NCBI RefSeq assembly: GCF_003862485.1
Contig: NZ_RRCM01000002.1
Coordinates: forward strand, 205,704-269,703
DNA from: Lachnoanaerobaculum orale
GTDB lineage: Bacteria > Bacillota > Clostridia > Lachnospirales > Lachnospiraceae
DNA length: 64,000 nt
Direction: 5' to 3'
Shown here: piece after piece, positions 27,676-36,847 of the stretch
Layout: each line of letters opens with the position of its first letter
Position numbering within the stretch: position 1 is the first letter of the stretch
Translations under genes and position numbers: made by a program
Notes under the pieces: generated by a model
The model's input: only the letters and a program-made list of their open reading frames with translations
Database searches by the model: none
What the model was told of the DNA's origin: nothing

Positions 27676-28584
27676 ATGGAATTTAGACAATTGGAAGCCT
27701 TTGTGGCTACAGCAGAACTGAAAAGTTTCTCACAGGCGGCAAAGTATTTATATTTATCACAATCAACAGTAAGTTCACATATACAAAATCTTGAGGATGA
27801 CCTCGGCAAGAAGCTGCTTCTTCGTACTACAAAGTCAATTACTCTGACCTCTGAGGGGGAAGCCTTCCTTGCATATGCCAGAAAGATAGTGGAGACCAAG
27901 GATCAGGCCATACTATCTTTGCAACAGACAACAAAGAAATTGATACACCTAGGAGCTTCCTCCATTCCGTCCACATACCTTTTGCCGCAGATAATATCCG
28001 AATTCAGGCAAAAACATCCCGAGGTACATTTCAGTATTTGGCAGGGCGGCAGCGATGAAATAGGTGAACTTTTACAAAACGGCAGTGTGGACATAGCATT
28101 TACAGGCAAGGATGTAAGTTCTCCGATGTGTGAAAGTATAAGGGTGTGCAGCGATCACCTTATGCTTGTCACACCTGCTACTGATGAATACCGACAGCTC
28201 AAGGAAAGCAATGCAAAAATATCCGATATATTGAAACACCCTATGATACTTAGGGCAAACGGTTCAGGTACACAGTTTATTGCAAGTAAGCTGCTTGAAA
28301 GCCTAGGAATAAAGAAGACTGAGTTGAATGTAGTTGTACAGACAAACGACCTTGAATCTATAAAGCATATGATAGTGGGCGGTGTAGGTATCAGTATATG
28401 TTCAAGATTTTCTGTTCAAAATCTTTTAGGAAGTAATCAGATAATTACCTATCCTCTTGAAAGTGCCAAAACCAGATATTTTTCACTGCATTGCATGAAC
28501 TCCAAAAAGATAGTCCCTGAAATCAAGCTGTTTATAGATTATATACAGGAACTGATATCCGAGAAAAAATTTGAAAACAGTTGA
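27676..28584 (+). CDS. LysR-family transcriptional regulator
   Basis: A 302-residue regulator with an N-terminal winged helix (KSFSQAAKYLYLSQSTVSSHIQ at about 16-37) and a C-terminal periplasmic-binding-like effector domain. AAGGAG precedes the ATG at good spacing, and a TATAAT-like box lies some 30 bases further up. The sequence resembles the CysB/selenium-metabolism-associated branch, but no target gene is adjacent: it is divergent from tRNA-Lys and convergent with the acetyltransferase genes. The effector is unknown. Confidence 0.9.
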   Translation: MEFRQLEAFVATAELKSFSQAAKYLYLSQSTVSSHIQNLEDDLGKKLLLRTTKSITLTSEGEAFLAYARKIVETKDQAILSLQQTTKKLIHLGASSIPSTYLLPQIISEFRQKHPEVHFSIWQGGSDEIGELLQNGSVDIAFTGKDVSSPMCESIRVCSDHLMLVTPATDEYRQLKESNAKISDILKHPMILRANGSGTQFIASKLLESLGIKKTELNVVVQTNDLESIKHMIVGGVGISICSRFSVQNLLGSNQIITYPLESAKTRYFSLHCMNSKKIVPEIKLFIDYIQELISEKKFENS

Positions 28585-28591
28585 TAATATT

Positions 28592-28615
28592 AAAGACCGG
28601 CATACACCGGTCTTT
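28592..28615. terminator. Bidirectional terminator between LysR and GNAT genes
   Basis: AAAGACCGG and CCGGTCTTT form a nine-pair stem around a six-base loop. The two flanking genes converge on it. Confidence 0.8.
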
Positions 28616-28622
28616 ATGCTTC

Positions 28623-29102
28623 TTAGAATGTAAGTCTCATCTTATACCAGATGGTATCTCCGTGATTTGACTGTGATATGCCCTCATCCTTATATCCGAA
28701 TTCCTCATAGAATAATCTGAGTCCGTCTTTACAGGTAAGTACAATTCCCTTTCGTCCCCTTGCCTTACAATCCTCTATTACCTTGTTCATCACCTGTTTT
28801 GCAAGGCCTTGACCTCTGTAAGATTTTTCAGTAACTACCGAAAATATCATCTGCCACTCTCCGTCTTTTTTATGCATTGAGGCGTCATCGTACATAATAT
28901 CTGTCAGATCTTCTTCATCCGTAGCCATACCGTTTATAAAACTCTTTATAATGCCGTCCTCCTCCAAAATCCAAAAGCACTCAGGAAAGCTCTCCATTCT
29001 CTTTTTTATACTTTCCCTGCTTGCAGCCTCAGCCTTCGGATAAGATGCCGCCTCTATCGTTGCCAGTCTATCCAAATCATCAGCCTTTACATGTCTTATC
29101 AT
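28623..29102 (-). CDS. GNAT acetyltransferase (arylalkylamine-type)
   Basis: A 159-residue acetyl-CoA-dependent N-acetyltransferase. The acetyl-CoA loop is RGQGLAKQVM (motif A), followed by GIVLTCKDGLRLFYEEFGY. The N-terminal EAASYPKAEAAS segment resembles the AANAT-like subgroup that acetylates amines. Its ATG overlaps the stop of the second acetyltransferase gene by four bases (ATGA), so the two are made together. The substrate is unknown. Confidence 0.85.
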   Translation of the reverse strand: MIRHVKADDLDRLATIEAASYPKAEAASRESIKKRMESFPECFWILEEDGIIKSFINGMATDEEDLTDIMYDDASMHKKDGEWQMIFSVVTEKSYRGQGLAKQVMNKVIEDCKARGRKGIVLTCKDGLRLFYEEFGYKDEGISQSNHGDTIWYKMRLTF

Positions 29103-29578
29103 AAACCCTCCTTTAATTCATATAAAATTCTTGGACTTTTATCTTCCAAATATATTATACCAAGTTTTTTAAAGTTTTGCCTCTCTATGGCCCTTTGCAT
29201 GGTTTTATTGTCCTCATGTGTATCTATCCTAAGCAAATTTACTTTCCCCTTTGCAAAGTCCACTATCCGCTCTACAATACCTCTTTTACTTCCATCACTT
29301 GCGACTCTGTGTATCACTCCGTACTCGACTTTTGAAGGACAAATGGCCTCATATTCTTTTTCAAATTCTATTGTAAATACAAAGCAGGCAAATATATGAC
29401 CCTCATCCTCCATTACATAACATCTTTGATTTTTTATATCGTCTTTTGTAAGAGATTTTTCAGGCCTGTTATCTCCCCATTGATTAGGATTTCCGTGGGC
29501 TTTCATATATGCTCTTGCATACTCGTATATCTCAAATATTCTGTCAGCATCCAAGGCAGTCGCCAATCTGATATTCAT
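29099..29578 (-). CDS. GNAT acetyltransferase
   Basis: About 159 residues from the ATG at 29578, which has GGGAGGAAT directly before it. The longer frame to 29611 has no such site. The fold elements of GNAT proteins are visible (RLATALDADRIFEIYEYAR at the start, VASDGSKRGIVERIVDFAK as the acetyl-CoA loop, LGIIYLEDKSPRILYE at the end). Motif A is degenerate (SKRGIV rather than RGxGxG). The substrate is unknown. Confidence 0.82.
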   Translation of the reverse strand: MNIRLATALDADRIFEIYEYARAYMKAHGNPNQWGDNRPEKSLTKDDIKNQRCYVMEDEGHIFACFVFTIEFEKEYEAICPSKVEYGVIHRVASDGSKRGIVERIVDFAKGKVNLLRIDTHEDNKTMQRAIERQNFKKLGIIYLEDKSPRILYELKEGL

Positions 29579-29599
29579 TATTCCTCCCAATTTTCTTAT

Positions 29600-29635
29600 A
29601 AAAACAGGCATATCATAGCCTCGCTACAATATGCC
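29600..29635 (-). terminator. Terminator after the L,D-transpeptidase gene
   Basis: GGCATATTGTAG pairs fully with CTATGATATGCC (two G-T pairs) around a five-base loop, followed by GTTTTTAT on the minus strand. It ends about ten bases before the next gene's Shine-Dalgarno. Confidence 0.8.
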
Positions 29636-29643
29636 TTATATCT

Positions 29644-30237
29644 TTACGGTCCTACCGAAACCTTGATTCCAAGCTGTCCGTACGGCCACAGAATATCCAT
29701 TACATTATCACTTACAGCCACACATCCCGCTGTAGGTATACCCTTTTGATAGTTGCCGTGAATCATTATCGCTCCGCCAAGTGCGGTATTCCACGGAGGG
29801 CATACTTTCCTGTCAATCGCACTGTATATAGCATCCTTCTCGGCCTGAGAGATGATACCCGCCTCAAATCCTCTGTCGGCAGCCGCCTTGTCCGGATAAG
29901 AAAGTCCGAGCGAAAGATGATATGCACTCTTGTCATTTCTTACACAGATATAGTAATCACCGTTCGGAGTGGTTCTGTCTCCCTGCTTTTGCTTTGTTCC
30001 GTTGGCTGAAAACTCTCCAAGGCTGCAAGGCCACTTTCCTACAACCTTATTGTCGGCTATCAGTGTAAGTTCTTTGTTCATCTTACTTACATAAATTCTT
30101 GTAGACGGCTCACTCTGAACCGGTGTGTAATTGCTTGTGCTGACCTTCCTTACCGAAGCGGCATATGCACTGAAGCTCATCAAACCGATAAGCATTGATA
30201 AAATAAGCAATGCCACAAAACTTTTTCTCTTTTTCAT
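29644..30237 (-). CDS. Secreted L,D-transpeptidase (YkuD domain)
   Basis: A 197-residue exported enzyme expected to cross-link or modify peptidoglycan stem peptides outside the membrane. Residues 1-27 are a signal peptide (LLILSMLIGLMSFSAYA). The YkuD domain follows with His160 in MIHGN and the catalytic Cys172 in TAGCVAVSD. The usual SHGCIR is changed: Ala-Gly-Cys with no following Arg. AGGAAAGG precedes the ATG. It lies in a small cluster with queA and a lipoprotein gene and is ended by its own terminator. Confidence 0.88.
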   Translation of the reverse strand: MKKRKSFVALLILSMLIGLMSFSAYAASVRKVSTSNYTPVQSEPSTRIYVSKMNKELTLIADNKVVGKWPCSLGEFSANGTKQKQGDRTTPNGDYYICVRNDKSAYHLSLGLSYPDKAAADRGFEAGIISQAEKDAIYSAIDRKVCPPWNTALGGAIMIHGNYQKGIPTAGCVAVSDNVMDILWPYGQLGIKVSVGP

Positions 30238-30256
30238 AAAATTCCTTTCCTAAAAA

Positions 30257-31282
30257 TTACTTTATAAACATCGCATCCCCGAAGCTGAAGAATCTGTACT
30301 TCTCCTTCACAGCCTCTTCGTATGCATGTAAAATATTTTCTCTGCCTGCCAATGCGCTCACAAGCATCACCAAAGTGGACTCAGGTAAATGGAAGTTTGT
30401 AATAAGCGCATCCAACACCTTAAACTTATATCCCGGATATATAAAGATTTCAGTCCAACCCGATTTCTCCTCAAGATGTCCGTTCTCATCCGCCGCACTC
30501 TCTACGGTTCTGGTGCTTGTAGTCCCCACACATATGACTCTTTTCCCGTTTGCCTTTGTGCTGTTGATTATATCCGCAGCCTCTTTTGAAATCTGAAAAA
30601 ACTCCGAATGCATATGGTGATCGTTTACATCACTCACCTTCACAGGTCTGAATGTTCCAAGTCCGACATGAAGTGTCACCTTGGCAAGTCTGATTCCTTT
30701 TTCCTCTATTCTCTTAAGCAATTCCTTCGTAAAATGCAGTCCTGCCGTAGGAGCCGCCGCCGAACCCTCATTCTTTGCGTATACGGTCTGATACCTGTTT
30801 TTATCCTTAAGAGTATGTGTAATATAGGGAGGAAGCGGCATGGTTCCAAGCTTGTCAAGTATCTCCTCAAAGATACCGTCAAACTCAAACTCTATGATTC
30901 TGTTTCCCTCTTCCACGATATCGCTTATAGTTCCTATAAGCAAACCGTCACCGAATTCAATTACCGCACCGACCTTGCACTTTTTCCCCGGTTTTACAAG
31001 ACATTCCCAAGCGGTCTTTGACTTTCTCTTAAGCAGCAATATTTCTATAGCCGCACCGGTGTCTTTTTTTACTCCCATAAGCCTTGCAGGTATTACCTTG
31101 GTCTCATTAAGTACCAGACAATCTCCCTCGTCCAGGTAGTCTATAATGTCATAGAAGTGCTTATGTGTAATCTCACCTGTATTCTTATCAAGTACCAAAA
31201 GTCTTGAAGACGCTCTGTCCTCAAGCGGGTCCTGTGCTATAAGTTCCTCCGGCAAATCATACCAAAAATCCTTTACATCCAT
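30257..31282 (-). CDS. queA: tRNA preQ1(34) S-adenosylmethionine ribosyltransferase-isomerase
   Basis: Makes epoxyqueuosine in tRNA by transferring and isomerising the ribosyl group of S-adenosylmethionine. The 341 residues show the family hallmarks: [19 protein letters not shown] at the start, APTAGLHFT, and [12 protein letters not shown] followed by HxMHSE. No other queuosine gene is in the window. It starts one base after the lipoprotein stop and is probably cotranscribed with it. Confidence 0.97.
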   Translation of the reverse strand: MDVKDFWYDLPEELIAQDPLEDRASSRLLVLDKNTGEITHKHFYDIIDYLDEGDCLVLNETKVIPARLMGVKKDTGAAIEILLLKRKSKTAWECLVKPGKKCKVGAVIEFGDGLLIGTISDIVEEGNRIIEFEFDGIFEEILDKLGTMPLPPYITHTLKDKNRYQTVYAKNEGSAAAPTAGLHFTKELLKRIEEKGIRLAKVTLHVGLGTFRPVKVSDVNDHHMHSEFFQISKEAADIINSTKANGKRVICVGTTSTRTVESAADENGHLEEKSGWTEIFIYPGYKFKVLDALITNFHLPESTLVMLVSALAGRENILHAYEEAVKEKYRFFSFGDAMFIK

Positions 31283-31283
31283 C

Positions 31284-32105
31284 TTAGTTACCGCTCTTTG
31301 TCTCTGCTATGGATATATTAGCCTCGTTCTTTGTGGTCTCAGTGATACTCTCTACCGTGCTTTCTTCCTCACTTGACTCGGCACTTGAAGTTTCGGCTGC
31401 AGCGCTTGTCTCGGCAGCTGATGCAGACTCATTTGTTGAAGCGTTCTTAACCCAGATAGAGTAAAGTGTACCAAGCTGAATATCGCTTGTTACGGCTGCT
31501 GCAAGGTCCTTTCTCATCTGTGCATCAAGTGCAATGATATCCTCGGACTTTGAAACCTCATCCACATACTTCTTTTCGTCCTCGGTCATCTTGTCGTTTT
31601 CCACCATATAGAAAGCGTCCTTAGGATTTTCCATCACATATGCCCAAGTAAGCATAGGCGCCTTTGTATCAATATCGTGGAACTTTACATTTGAACTGAT
31701 AAATACAACATATGAGTTCGGCTCATATCCCTTTGTCACATAGGTAACTGTATCATCAAACGACTCATAAACCTTGGCTTCATCGTTAAGCTTTGTTTGT
31801 AAATCTGCAAGTCCGTCCTCATCACTTCTTCCGAATACATTGTACATTCTTCTTGCATCCGCATTGACCTTTGAGTACTGATAGTTCTTTACAAGCTCCA
31901 CTATACCCGGAATCGGATCCTTTTGCATGCCGTAGGTCTTATAATCGGATAACTTCTTTTCCTCTTCAGACATTGTAGACTCAGGTACCGTAGTTGTCGC
32001 CTCACTGCTTTGAGTTGTTGTAGCGACATTCTTGCTGCATCCTGTAGCTACCGCCATCATTACCGCCATCATACCCAGCCCTGTTATTATTTTTCTATTC
32101 TTCAT
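31284..32105 (-). CDS. Lipoprotein of unknown function
   Basis: A 273-residue exported lipoprotein: a lysine-arginine start, a hydrophobic run and the lipobox VATGC, so mature protein would begin at Cys23 with a lipid anchor. The body (about 45-215) is a globular region with [12 protein letters not shown] and [17 protein letters not shown] that I do not recognise. The last 55 residues are low-complexity Ser/Glu/Ala/Thr. It precedes queA and the L,D-transpeptidase, a hint but not proof of an envelope role. Confidence 0.8.
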   Translation of the reverse strand: MKNRKIITGLGMMAVMMAVATGCSKNVATTTQSSEATTTVPESTMSEEEKKLSDYKTYGMQKDPIPGIVELVKNYQYSKVNADARRMYNVFGRSDEDGLADLQTKLNDEAKVYESFDDTVTYVTKGYEPNSYVVFISSNVKFHDIDTKAPMLTWAYVMENPKDAFYMVENDKMTEDEKKYVDEVSKSEDIIALDAQMRKDLAAAVTSDIQLGTLYSIWVKNASTNESASAAETSAAAETSSAESSEEESTVESITETTKNEANISIAETKSGN

Positions 32106-32316
32106 AACTTCCTCTTTATACTAATAATACTGTTTAAACTGCTTTTATACACAGACCTGCCTTTGCAAAATCCATATAGACTTAAAAACATACTTCTATA
32201 ATTTTATCAAATTTCGAAATAAAAATCACCTATCAATTTATTATAAAAAATGATATAATTTTCTAATATTTGTGATACCGATGTTTATTTGCATCAGGCG
32301 TCATAATATCAATGTT

Positions 32317-32389
32317 GTATCAATAGCGTATCGGATAACGCATCAGACTCCGACTCTGAAGATGGTGGGTTCGATTCCCACTTGATACA
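32317..32389 (+). tRNA. tRNA-Arg (anticodon CCG)
   Basis: A 73-base cloverleaf with acceptor arms GTATCAA and TTGATAC, anticodon stem TCAGA/TCTGA around loop CTCCGAC (anticodon CCG), and T arm GGGTTCGATTCCC. CCA is not encoded. birA begins 15 bases downstream with no terminator between, so the tRNA may be processed from a tRNA-birA transcript. Confidence 0.93.
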
Positions 32390-32403
32390 TTTTAAGGAGT
32401 AAT

Positions 32404-33387
32404 ATGTTAAAGGACGAAGTTTTAAAAATATTGCTTTCAAGCGGCAGCCATGTATCAGGTCAAGATATCTCAAATAAGCTTGGGGTATCAAGAACCGCTG
32501 TATGGAAAGCCGTCACCGCACTGAAAAATGACGGCTATGATATCGAGTCGGTCAACAATAAGGGATATCTACTTACCAAGAATAAAAGTATTTTAAACGA
32601 AGCTGAGATAGAAACCTGTATGCATCTGTATGACTGCAAGGTTTTCCCTAAGATTTTGTATTTTAACAGTATAGACTCCACCAATACCTATGCCAAAAAG
32701 GCGGCGGACTTAATCCCTTCGGATTTTCTTGTCGTAGCGGATACTCAGACCCTTGGCAGAGGCAGACTTGGCAGAAGTTGGAGTTCTCCAAGCTCTACAG
32801 GTATCTATATGAGTCTTTGTATAAGGCCGAATATTTCACTTGAAAAGGCTTCTATGATCACCCTTATCACGGCTATGGCAATCTGTGATGCGATAGAGGA
32901 ACTTTACAATATATCTCCTCTTATAAAGTGGCCGAATGACATTGTTATCAATTCAAAGAAAATCTGCGGCATACTTACCGAAATGAGCTGTGATATGGAC
33001 GGTATAAAATATATTATATCGGGAGTCGGAATAAATGTATATGATACCGAATTCCCCGACGATATAAAGGATACCGCTTCTTCACTCTTACTTGAAACCG
33101 GTACAAAAACGGACAGAGCCAAAATAATTTCAAGTGCCATATATCATTTCTATGAAGACCTTGATACTTTTATGCAGACTGAGGATATGAGCATTCTAAA
33201 ATCAAAGTATGAGAGTCGTTTGGCCAATATCGGAAGAGAGGTCATGATACTTGATCCTAAGGGCGAGTACCCTGCCACGGCACTTGGAATTGATGAGACC
33301 GGAGCCTTAATTGTAAATGCAAACGGGAAAATAAAAAGAATAATAAGCGGCGAAGTAAGCGTCAGGGGAATCTACGGATATACATAA
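32404..33387 (+). CDS. birA: Biotin--[acetyl-CoA-carboxylase] ligase and biotin repressor
   Basis: Attaches biotin to carboxylase subunits and, through its DNA-binding domain, can repress biotin genes. The 327 residues have an N-terminal winged helix (SGQDISNKLGVSRTAVWKAVTAL), the ligase core with GRGRLGRSWSSPSSTGIYMSL (biotinyl-AMP binding) and KWPNDIVINSKKICGIL, and a C-terminal SH3-like domain. TAAGGAG precedes the ATG. It follows tRNA-Arg closely. Confidence 0.96.
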   Translation: MLKDEVLKILLSSGSHVSGQDISNKLGVSRTAVWKAVTALKNDGYDIESVNNKGYLLTKNKSILNEAEIETCMHLYDCKVFPKILYFNSIDSTNTYAKKAADLIPSDFLVVADTQTLGRGRLGRSWSSPSSTGIYMSLCIRPNISLEKASMITLITAMAICDAIEELYNISPLIKWPNDIVINSKKICGILTEMSCDMDGIKYIISGVGINVYDTEFPDDIKDTASSLLLETGTKTDRAKIISSAIYHFYEDLDTFMQTEDMSILKSKYESRLANIGREVMILDPKGEYPATALGIDETGALIVNANGKIKRIISGEVSVRGIYGYT

Positions 33388-33415
33388 AAAAATAACCCTT
33401 GTAAATTCAAGGGTT
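33388..33415 (-). terminator. Terminator of tRNA-Thr
   Basis: AACCCTTG and CAAGGGTT form a stem followed on the minus strand by ATTTTTTT. It lies just past the birA stop, and the T-run orientation shows it serves the leftward tRNA. Confidence 0.75.
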
Positions 33416-33423
33416 AAACTTAA

Positions 33424-33496
33424 AGCTGCTGACGGGACTCGGACCCGTGACCTCCTCACTACCAATGAGGTGCGCTACCACCTGTGCCACAGCAGC
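33424..33496 (-). tRNA. tRNA-Thr (anticodon GGT)
   Basis: A 73-base cloverleaf: acceptor arms GCTGCTG and CAGCAGC, anticodon stem CCTCA/TGAGG with loop TTGGTAG (anticodon GGT), T arm CGGGTCCGAGTCCCG. CCA is not encoded. Confidence 0.94.
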
Positions 33497-33605
33497 ATTT
33501 ATATCATATTAGCATAAAGATAAATAGCTGTCAATATATGTGCCGCAACTTTAGCCACCTTGACTTTTATCTTAAAGATGCTACTCTTATAAAAAAGGAG
33601 GTACT

Positions 33606-33881
33606 ATGTTTAATATAACGGACAATAGAATTTATATGAATGATGATGCGGGCAAGATGATTGCCGAGGTCACATTCCCCAGCTTAGATGACAATACAAT
33701 AATTATAGACCACACCTTTGTGGATGACAGCCTAAGAGGGCAGGGTATAGCCGCCAAGCTTATGCTTGAGGTAATAAACTATGCAAAAACTCATAATAAA
33801 AAGATAAAAGCGAGCTGTTCATATGCCGTAAAGTGGTTTGATAAAAACAAGGATGAGTATAAGGATATCTATGTAGAATAA
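33606..33881 (+). CDS. Small GNAT-fold protein (NATD1/YjdJ-like)
   Basis: A 91-residue minimal acetyltransferase-fold protein. It contains a degenerate but recognisable acetyl-CoA loop (SLRGQGIAAKLMLEVINYAK at 39-58) and the later CSYAVKWFDKN segment typical of this small family. AAAAGGAGG precedes the ATG. The biological substrate is unknown. Confidence 0.88.
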   Translation: MFNITDNRIYMNDDAGKMIAEVTFPSLDDNTIIIDHTFVDDSLRGQGIAAKLMLEVINYAKTHNKKIKASCSYAVKWFDKNKDEYKDIYVE

Positions 33882-33918
33882 TATAAAGCATATTTTTTGC
33901 ATATGTTTTATTATTTAC

Positions 33919-33972
33919 TTGATTTACCTATTACCTACCTGTATAATAGGATTATAAATAAAGGTAGGTAAT
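33919..33972 (+). promoter_or_regulatory. Rrf2 promoter with a ten-base inverted-repeat operator
   Basis: TTGATT (33919-33924) and TATAAT (33942-33947) are 17 bases apart. Perfect inverted arms ATTACCTACC (33930-33939) and GGTAGGTAAT (33963-33972) bracket the -10 box. The right arm also overlaps the ribosome-binding region of the Rrf2 gene. A protein bound here would block its own transcription, so autoregulation is likely. Confidence 0.82.
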
Positions 33973-33975
33973 AAT

Positions 33976-34395
33976 ATGAAGATTTCAACAAAGGGACGAT
34001 ATTCACTGCTTGTAATGATTGACTTGACTGAGAATCAGTCTGATGATTTTATACCGCTTCGTGATATCGCCAAGAGACAGGATATATCGGAAAAGTACCT
34101 TGAAAGCATTATAAAACTACTTGTAAAAAACAAGCTTCTTGTAGGCTTAAGAGGCAAGGGAGGCGGCTATAAACTGACCAAGAGACCAAGCGACATCACG
34201 GTGGGTGAGGTACTTAGAATTGCAGAAGAAAATATAATGATTGATGAAGAAGATACCGACAGTATGTATCGCACCAGCGAATACCGTACTATAGATATGT
34301 GGAGCAGGCTCTCAAAGATGATCAACAACTTCTTTGACAGTATATCCATTGCGGATTTGATAGTGGAAGATCCGGGAAACGACTTTATCATCTAA
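33976..34395 (+). CDS. Rrf2-family transcriptional regulator
   Basis: A 139-residue winged-helix regulator beginning MKISTKGRYSLLVMIDL, the family signature, with IAKRQDISEKYLESI and the wing LRGKGGGYKL. It contains no Cys at all, so it cannot carry the Fe-S cluster of IscR or NsrR. It must sense something else or work through a partner. No target operon lies next to it. Only its own promoter has the dyad seen here. Confidence 0.92.
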   Translation: MKISTKGRYSLLVMIDLTENQSDDFIPLRDIAKRQDISEKYLESIIKLLVKNKLLVGLRGKGGGYKLTKRPSDITVGEVLRIAEENIMIDEEDTDSMYRTSEYRTIDMWSRLSKMINNFFDSISIADLIVEDPGNDFII

Positions 34396-34398
34396 AAA

Positions 34399-34440
34399 AA
34401 AGGTTTTACCCTATACATTGTATCCGGTAAAACCTTTTTT
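34399..34440. terminator. Bidirectional terminator between Rrf2 and pepT
   Basis: AAAGGTTTTACC and GGTAAAACCTTT form a twelve-pair stem with A- and T-runs on the two sides. The two genes converge on it. Confidence 0.88.
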
Positions 34441-34446
34441 AATATA

Positions 34447-35673
34447 TTATTTCTCTGCAGCTATCTTTGCTATCTCAACAATCACATCAATAGCCTTCTT
34501 TATAGACTCAACACTGACAAATTCAAATCTGCCGTGGAAGTTTTCACCGCCTGCAAAGATATTCGGAGTCGGCAGTCCCATAAATGATATCTTGGAACCG
34601 TCCGTTCCGCCTCTGATAGGCGCCTTGTTCACCTCTATTCCTAAGACTTCCATAGCCTTTGTCGCAATATCCACGCTTCTTGTGTCCTTCTTTATGATGT
34701 CAGCCATATTCCGGTACTCGTCATGCATGGAAAGCTTCACTCTTTCAATATCATATCTCTCATTGATATCCTCACAAACCTTCTTCACAATATACTTTTT
34801 ATTCTCAAAAAGAGTCTTGTCATGGTCTCTGATAATATATGTCAGACTTGCATTCTCCACATTTCCGTGAGCCTCTATCAAATGTATAAAGCCCTCTCTG
34901 TTCTCGGTCTTTTCAGGCACACATATAGAAGGCATTGCATTTTGAATCTCTCTTGAAATAGTGAGAGCATTTATCATCTTATTCTTTGCATCTCCCGGAT
35001 GTACGCTCTTACCAAGTATATCAATCTTAGCTTCCGCAGCATTGAAGCACTCAAACTGAAGCTCACCTACCGCACTGCCGTCCATAGTATAGGCAAAGTC
35101 ACAGCCGAAATCTTTTACATCAAAGTGATCGGCACCTACACCTACCTCCTCGTCACAGCCGAAAGCCACACGAATCTTACCGTGCTTTATCTGCGGATTG
35201 TTTATCAGATACTCCATGGCGGACACAATCTCACATACACCGGCCTTATCGTCGGCACCGAGCAGTGTAGTACCGTCAGTAGTAATAAGAGTCTGTCCGA
35301 TATAATTTTTCAAATTCGGGAACTCCTGCGGCGAAAGCACAAACCCACTGTCTCCAAGTACAATATCCTTGCCGTCATAATTTTCGTGAATCTGCGGTGA
35401 AATATTCTCCGCATTGAAGTCGGCGGTATCCACATGTGCAATGAATCCTATTACAGGAGCATTTTCCACATTGGCAGGAAGGGTCGCAGTAAGGAATGCG
35501 TTCTTTTCATTTATCTTCACATCTACAAGGCCTATCTCCTTTAACTCCTCGCTAAGATCTTTTAAAAACTCCATCTGTGAAGGTGTGGACGGAATCACTA
35601 CACCTGCCTTAGTATCATCCGATCTTGTATTCTTCTTAACATAACCTAAAAATCTGTCTAAAAATTTCTCCAT
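34447..35673 (-). CDS. pepT: Peptidase T (tripeptide aminopeptidase)
   Basis: Cytoplasmic di-zinc M20 peptidase of 408 residues that removes the N-terminal residue of tripeptides. Metal and catalytic segments are in order: IAHVDTADF (His, Asp), TLLGADDKAGV (bridging Asp), FGCDEEVGVGADHF (Glu-Glu), and IRGGTDGSKISFMGLPTPN near the C-terminus. It is the last gene of a leftward cluster with the phosphoesterase and the rhodanese-TtcA fusion. Confidence 0.96.
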   Translation of the reverse strand: MEKFLDRFLGYVKKNTRSDDTKAGVVIPSTPSQMEFLKDLSEELKEIGLVDVKINEKNAFLTATLPANVENAPVIGFIAHVDTADFNAENISPQIHENYDGKDIVLGDSGFVLSPQEFPNLKNYIGQTLITTDGTTLLGADDKAGVCEIVSAMEYLINNPQIKHGKIRVAFGCDEEVGVGADHFDVKDFGCDFAYTMDGSAVGELQFECFNAAEAKIDILGKSVHPGDAKNKMINALTISREIQNAMPSICVPEKTENREGFIHLIEAHGNVENASLTYIIRDHDKTLFENKKYIVKKVCEDINERYDIERVKLSMHDEYRNMADIIKKDTRSVDIATKAMEVLGIEVNKAPIRGGTDGSKISFMGLPTPNIFAGGENFHGRFEFVSVESIKKAIDVIVEIAKIAAEK

Positions 35674-35683
35674 ATCTTCCTTT

Positions 35684-36835
35684 CTATAATCTCACTTCAA
35701 ATATATTCTGATCTTTGCATACGGATTCCAATATACTCTTTATATAGACTGAAGTAAAGCTCTCAGGCTGTTCTTCCCAAAGCTTTATTCCTTCTTCAAA
35801 TTCGTCGACATCAAAAATCTCACCTGCAAAATATTTCTCATTCATTTTTACAAAGGCCTTACCCATTTTTTCAATATCCGACTCACTTATATCCTCAAAC
35901 CCATGTGTCTTAAACAGCCTTACAAGCTGCCTTTCTCCGACACCGTCAAACTCATGCCTACTGATACTTTTAAAACCGTCTACCGCTTCAACTTCCAAAG
36001 ACTGTGTCAAATATTTAAAACTCTTACCGTCATATAAAATATTTGCAAAGTGATTTGGCGCGACCGCCAGTGAGGATGTAACTATTTCCGCCACACCCCT
36101 GTCTTCAATATGTTGGATATGCATATGACCGCTTAAGTTCAATTTTACATTGTACTTCTTGTAAATCTCTTCTATCCTTTGCGCATTCTTTATCATAAAA
36201 CCTTCGGTAAACATAAAATTATGCTCCAAAAGATTTTGATGACTGACTCCAAGTATATGTACATCAGGCTTTGATATCTCCTTTAATACATTCTCAAGCC
36301 AAATAAGCGCTTCTTCACCTAAATAATTTTGACTGTATGAGTTTGTATCAAGCATTATAACATAGAGACTTTCAGAAAGCTTTGCCACATAGCTTGCAGA
36401 AGACTTATCAAAATACTCTGCCCTATCGTATCCGCAGTTATGATAAATCTCTTGAAACTCCTCAGCGGATACGCTCTCCACCTTATAGACCTCACTGCCG
36501 TGAAATCCCATACATCTTTCATGATTTATATCGTGATTGCCGGGTATCAGATACACAGGTACTCCTGCACAAACTATATTATCAAGCTTTGCAGCCAGTT
36601 CTATATGACTTATCCTTTCACTGTTGAATGTCAGATCTCCAAGCAAAAGCAGCGCATCAGGCTTTCTTTTTATAACTTCAAGCACAAATGCATCCACAAT
36701 CTCTTCTATATATGTCATCACCTTGCCGTCGCCCTTAGACATCACATTGCAAAAGGCCTCTCCACCGTCATTGATACTCTTTGAAAGATAGTGAAGATCT
36801 GTAGCCACCATAATATTCAAAGTTTCTTCACTCAT
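35684..36835 (-). CDS. Calcineurin-like metallophosphoesterase
   Basis: A 383-residue phosphoesterase with the full di-metal motif set: ATDLHYL, LLLGDLTFNS, PGNHDIN, GVSHQN and LSGHMHIQH. There is no signal peptide, so it acts in the cytoplasm. The C-terminal 120 residues are a helical addition. The substrate cannot be told from sequence; relatives include cyclic-nucleotide and nucleotide phosphatases. It is ten bases from pepT and twelve from the TtcA fusion, suggesting one operon. Confidence 0.88.
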   Translation of the reverse strand: MSEETLNIMVATDLHYLSKSINDGGEAFCNVMSKGDGKVMTYIEEIVDAFVLEVIKRKPDALLLLGDLTFNSERISHIELAAKLDNIVCAGVPVYLIPGNHDINHERCMGFHGSEVYKVESVSAEEFQEIYHNCGYDRAEYFDKSSASYVAKLSESLYVIMLDTNSYSQNYLGEEALIWLENVLKEISKPDVHILGVSHQNLLEHNFMFTEGFMIKNAQRIEEIYKKYNVKLNLSGHMHIQHIEDRGVAEIVTSSLAVAPNHFANILYDGKSFKYLTQSLEVEAVDGFKSISRHEFDGVGERQLVRLFKTHGFEDISESDIEKMGKAFVKMNEKYFAGEIFDVDEFEEGIKLWEEQPESFTSVYIKSILESVCKDQNIFEVRL

Positions 36836-36847
36836 ACAAAATTCCTC

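Noticed and set aside
33976..34395. Assignment of the Rrf2 protein as IscR or NsrR
   Set aside because: The cluster-binding Cys residues are absent and no isc, suf or nitrosative-stress genes are adjacent.
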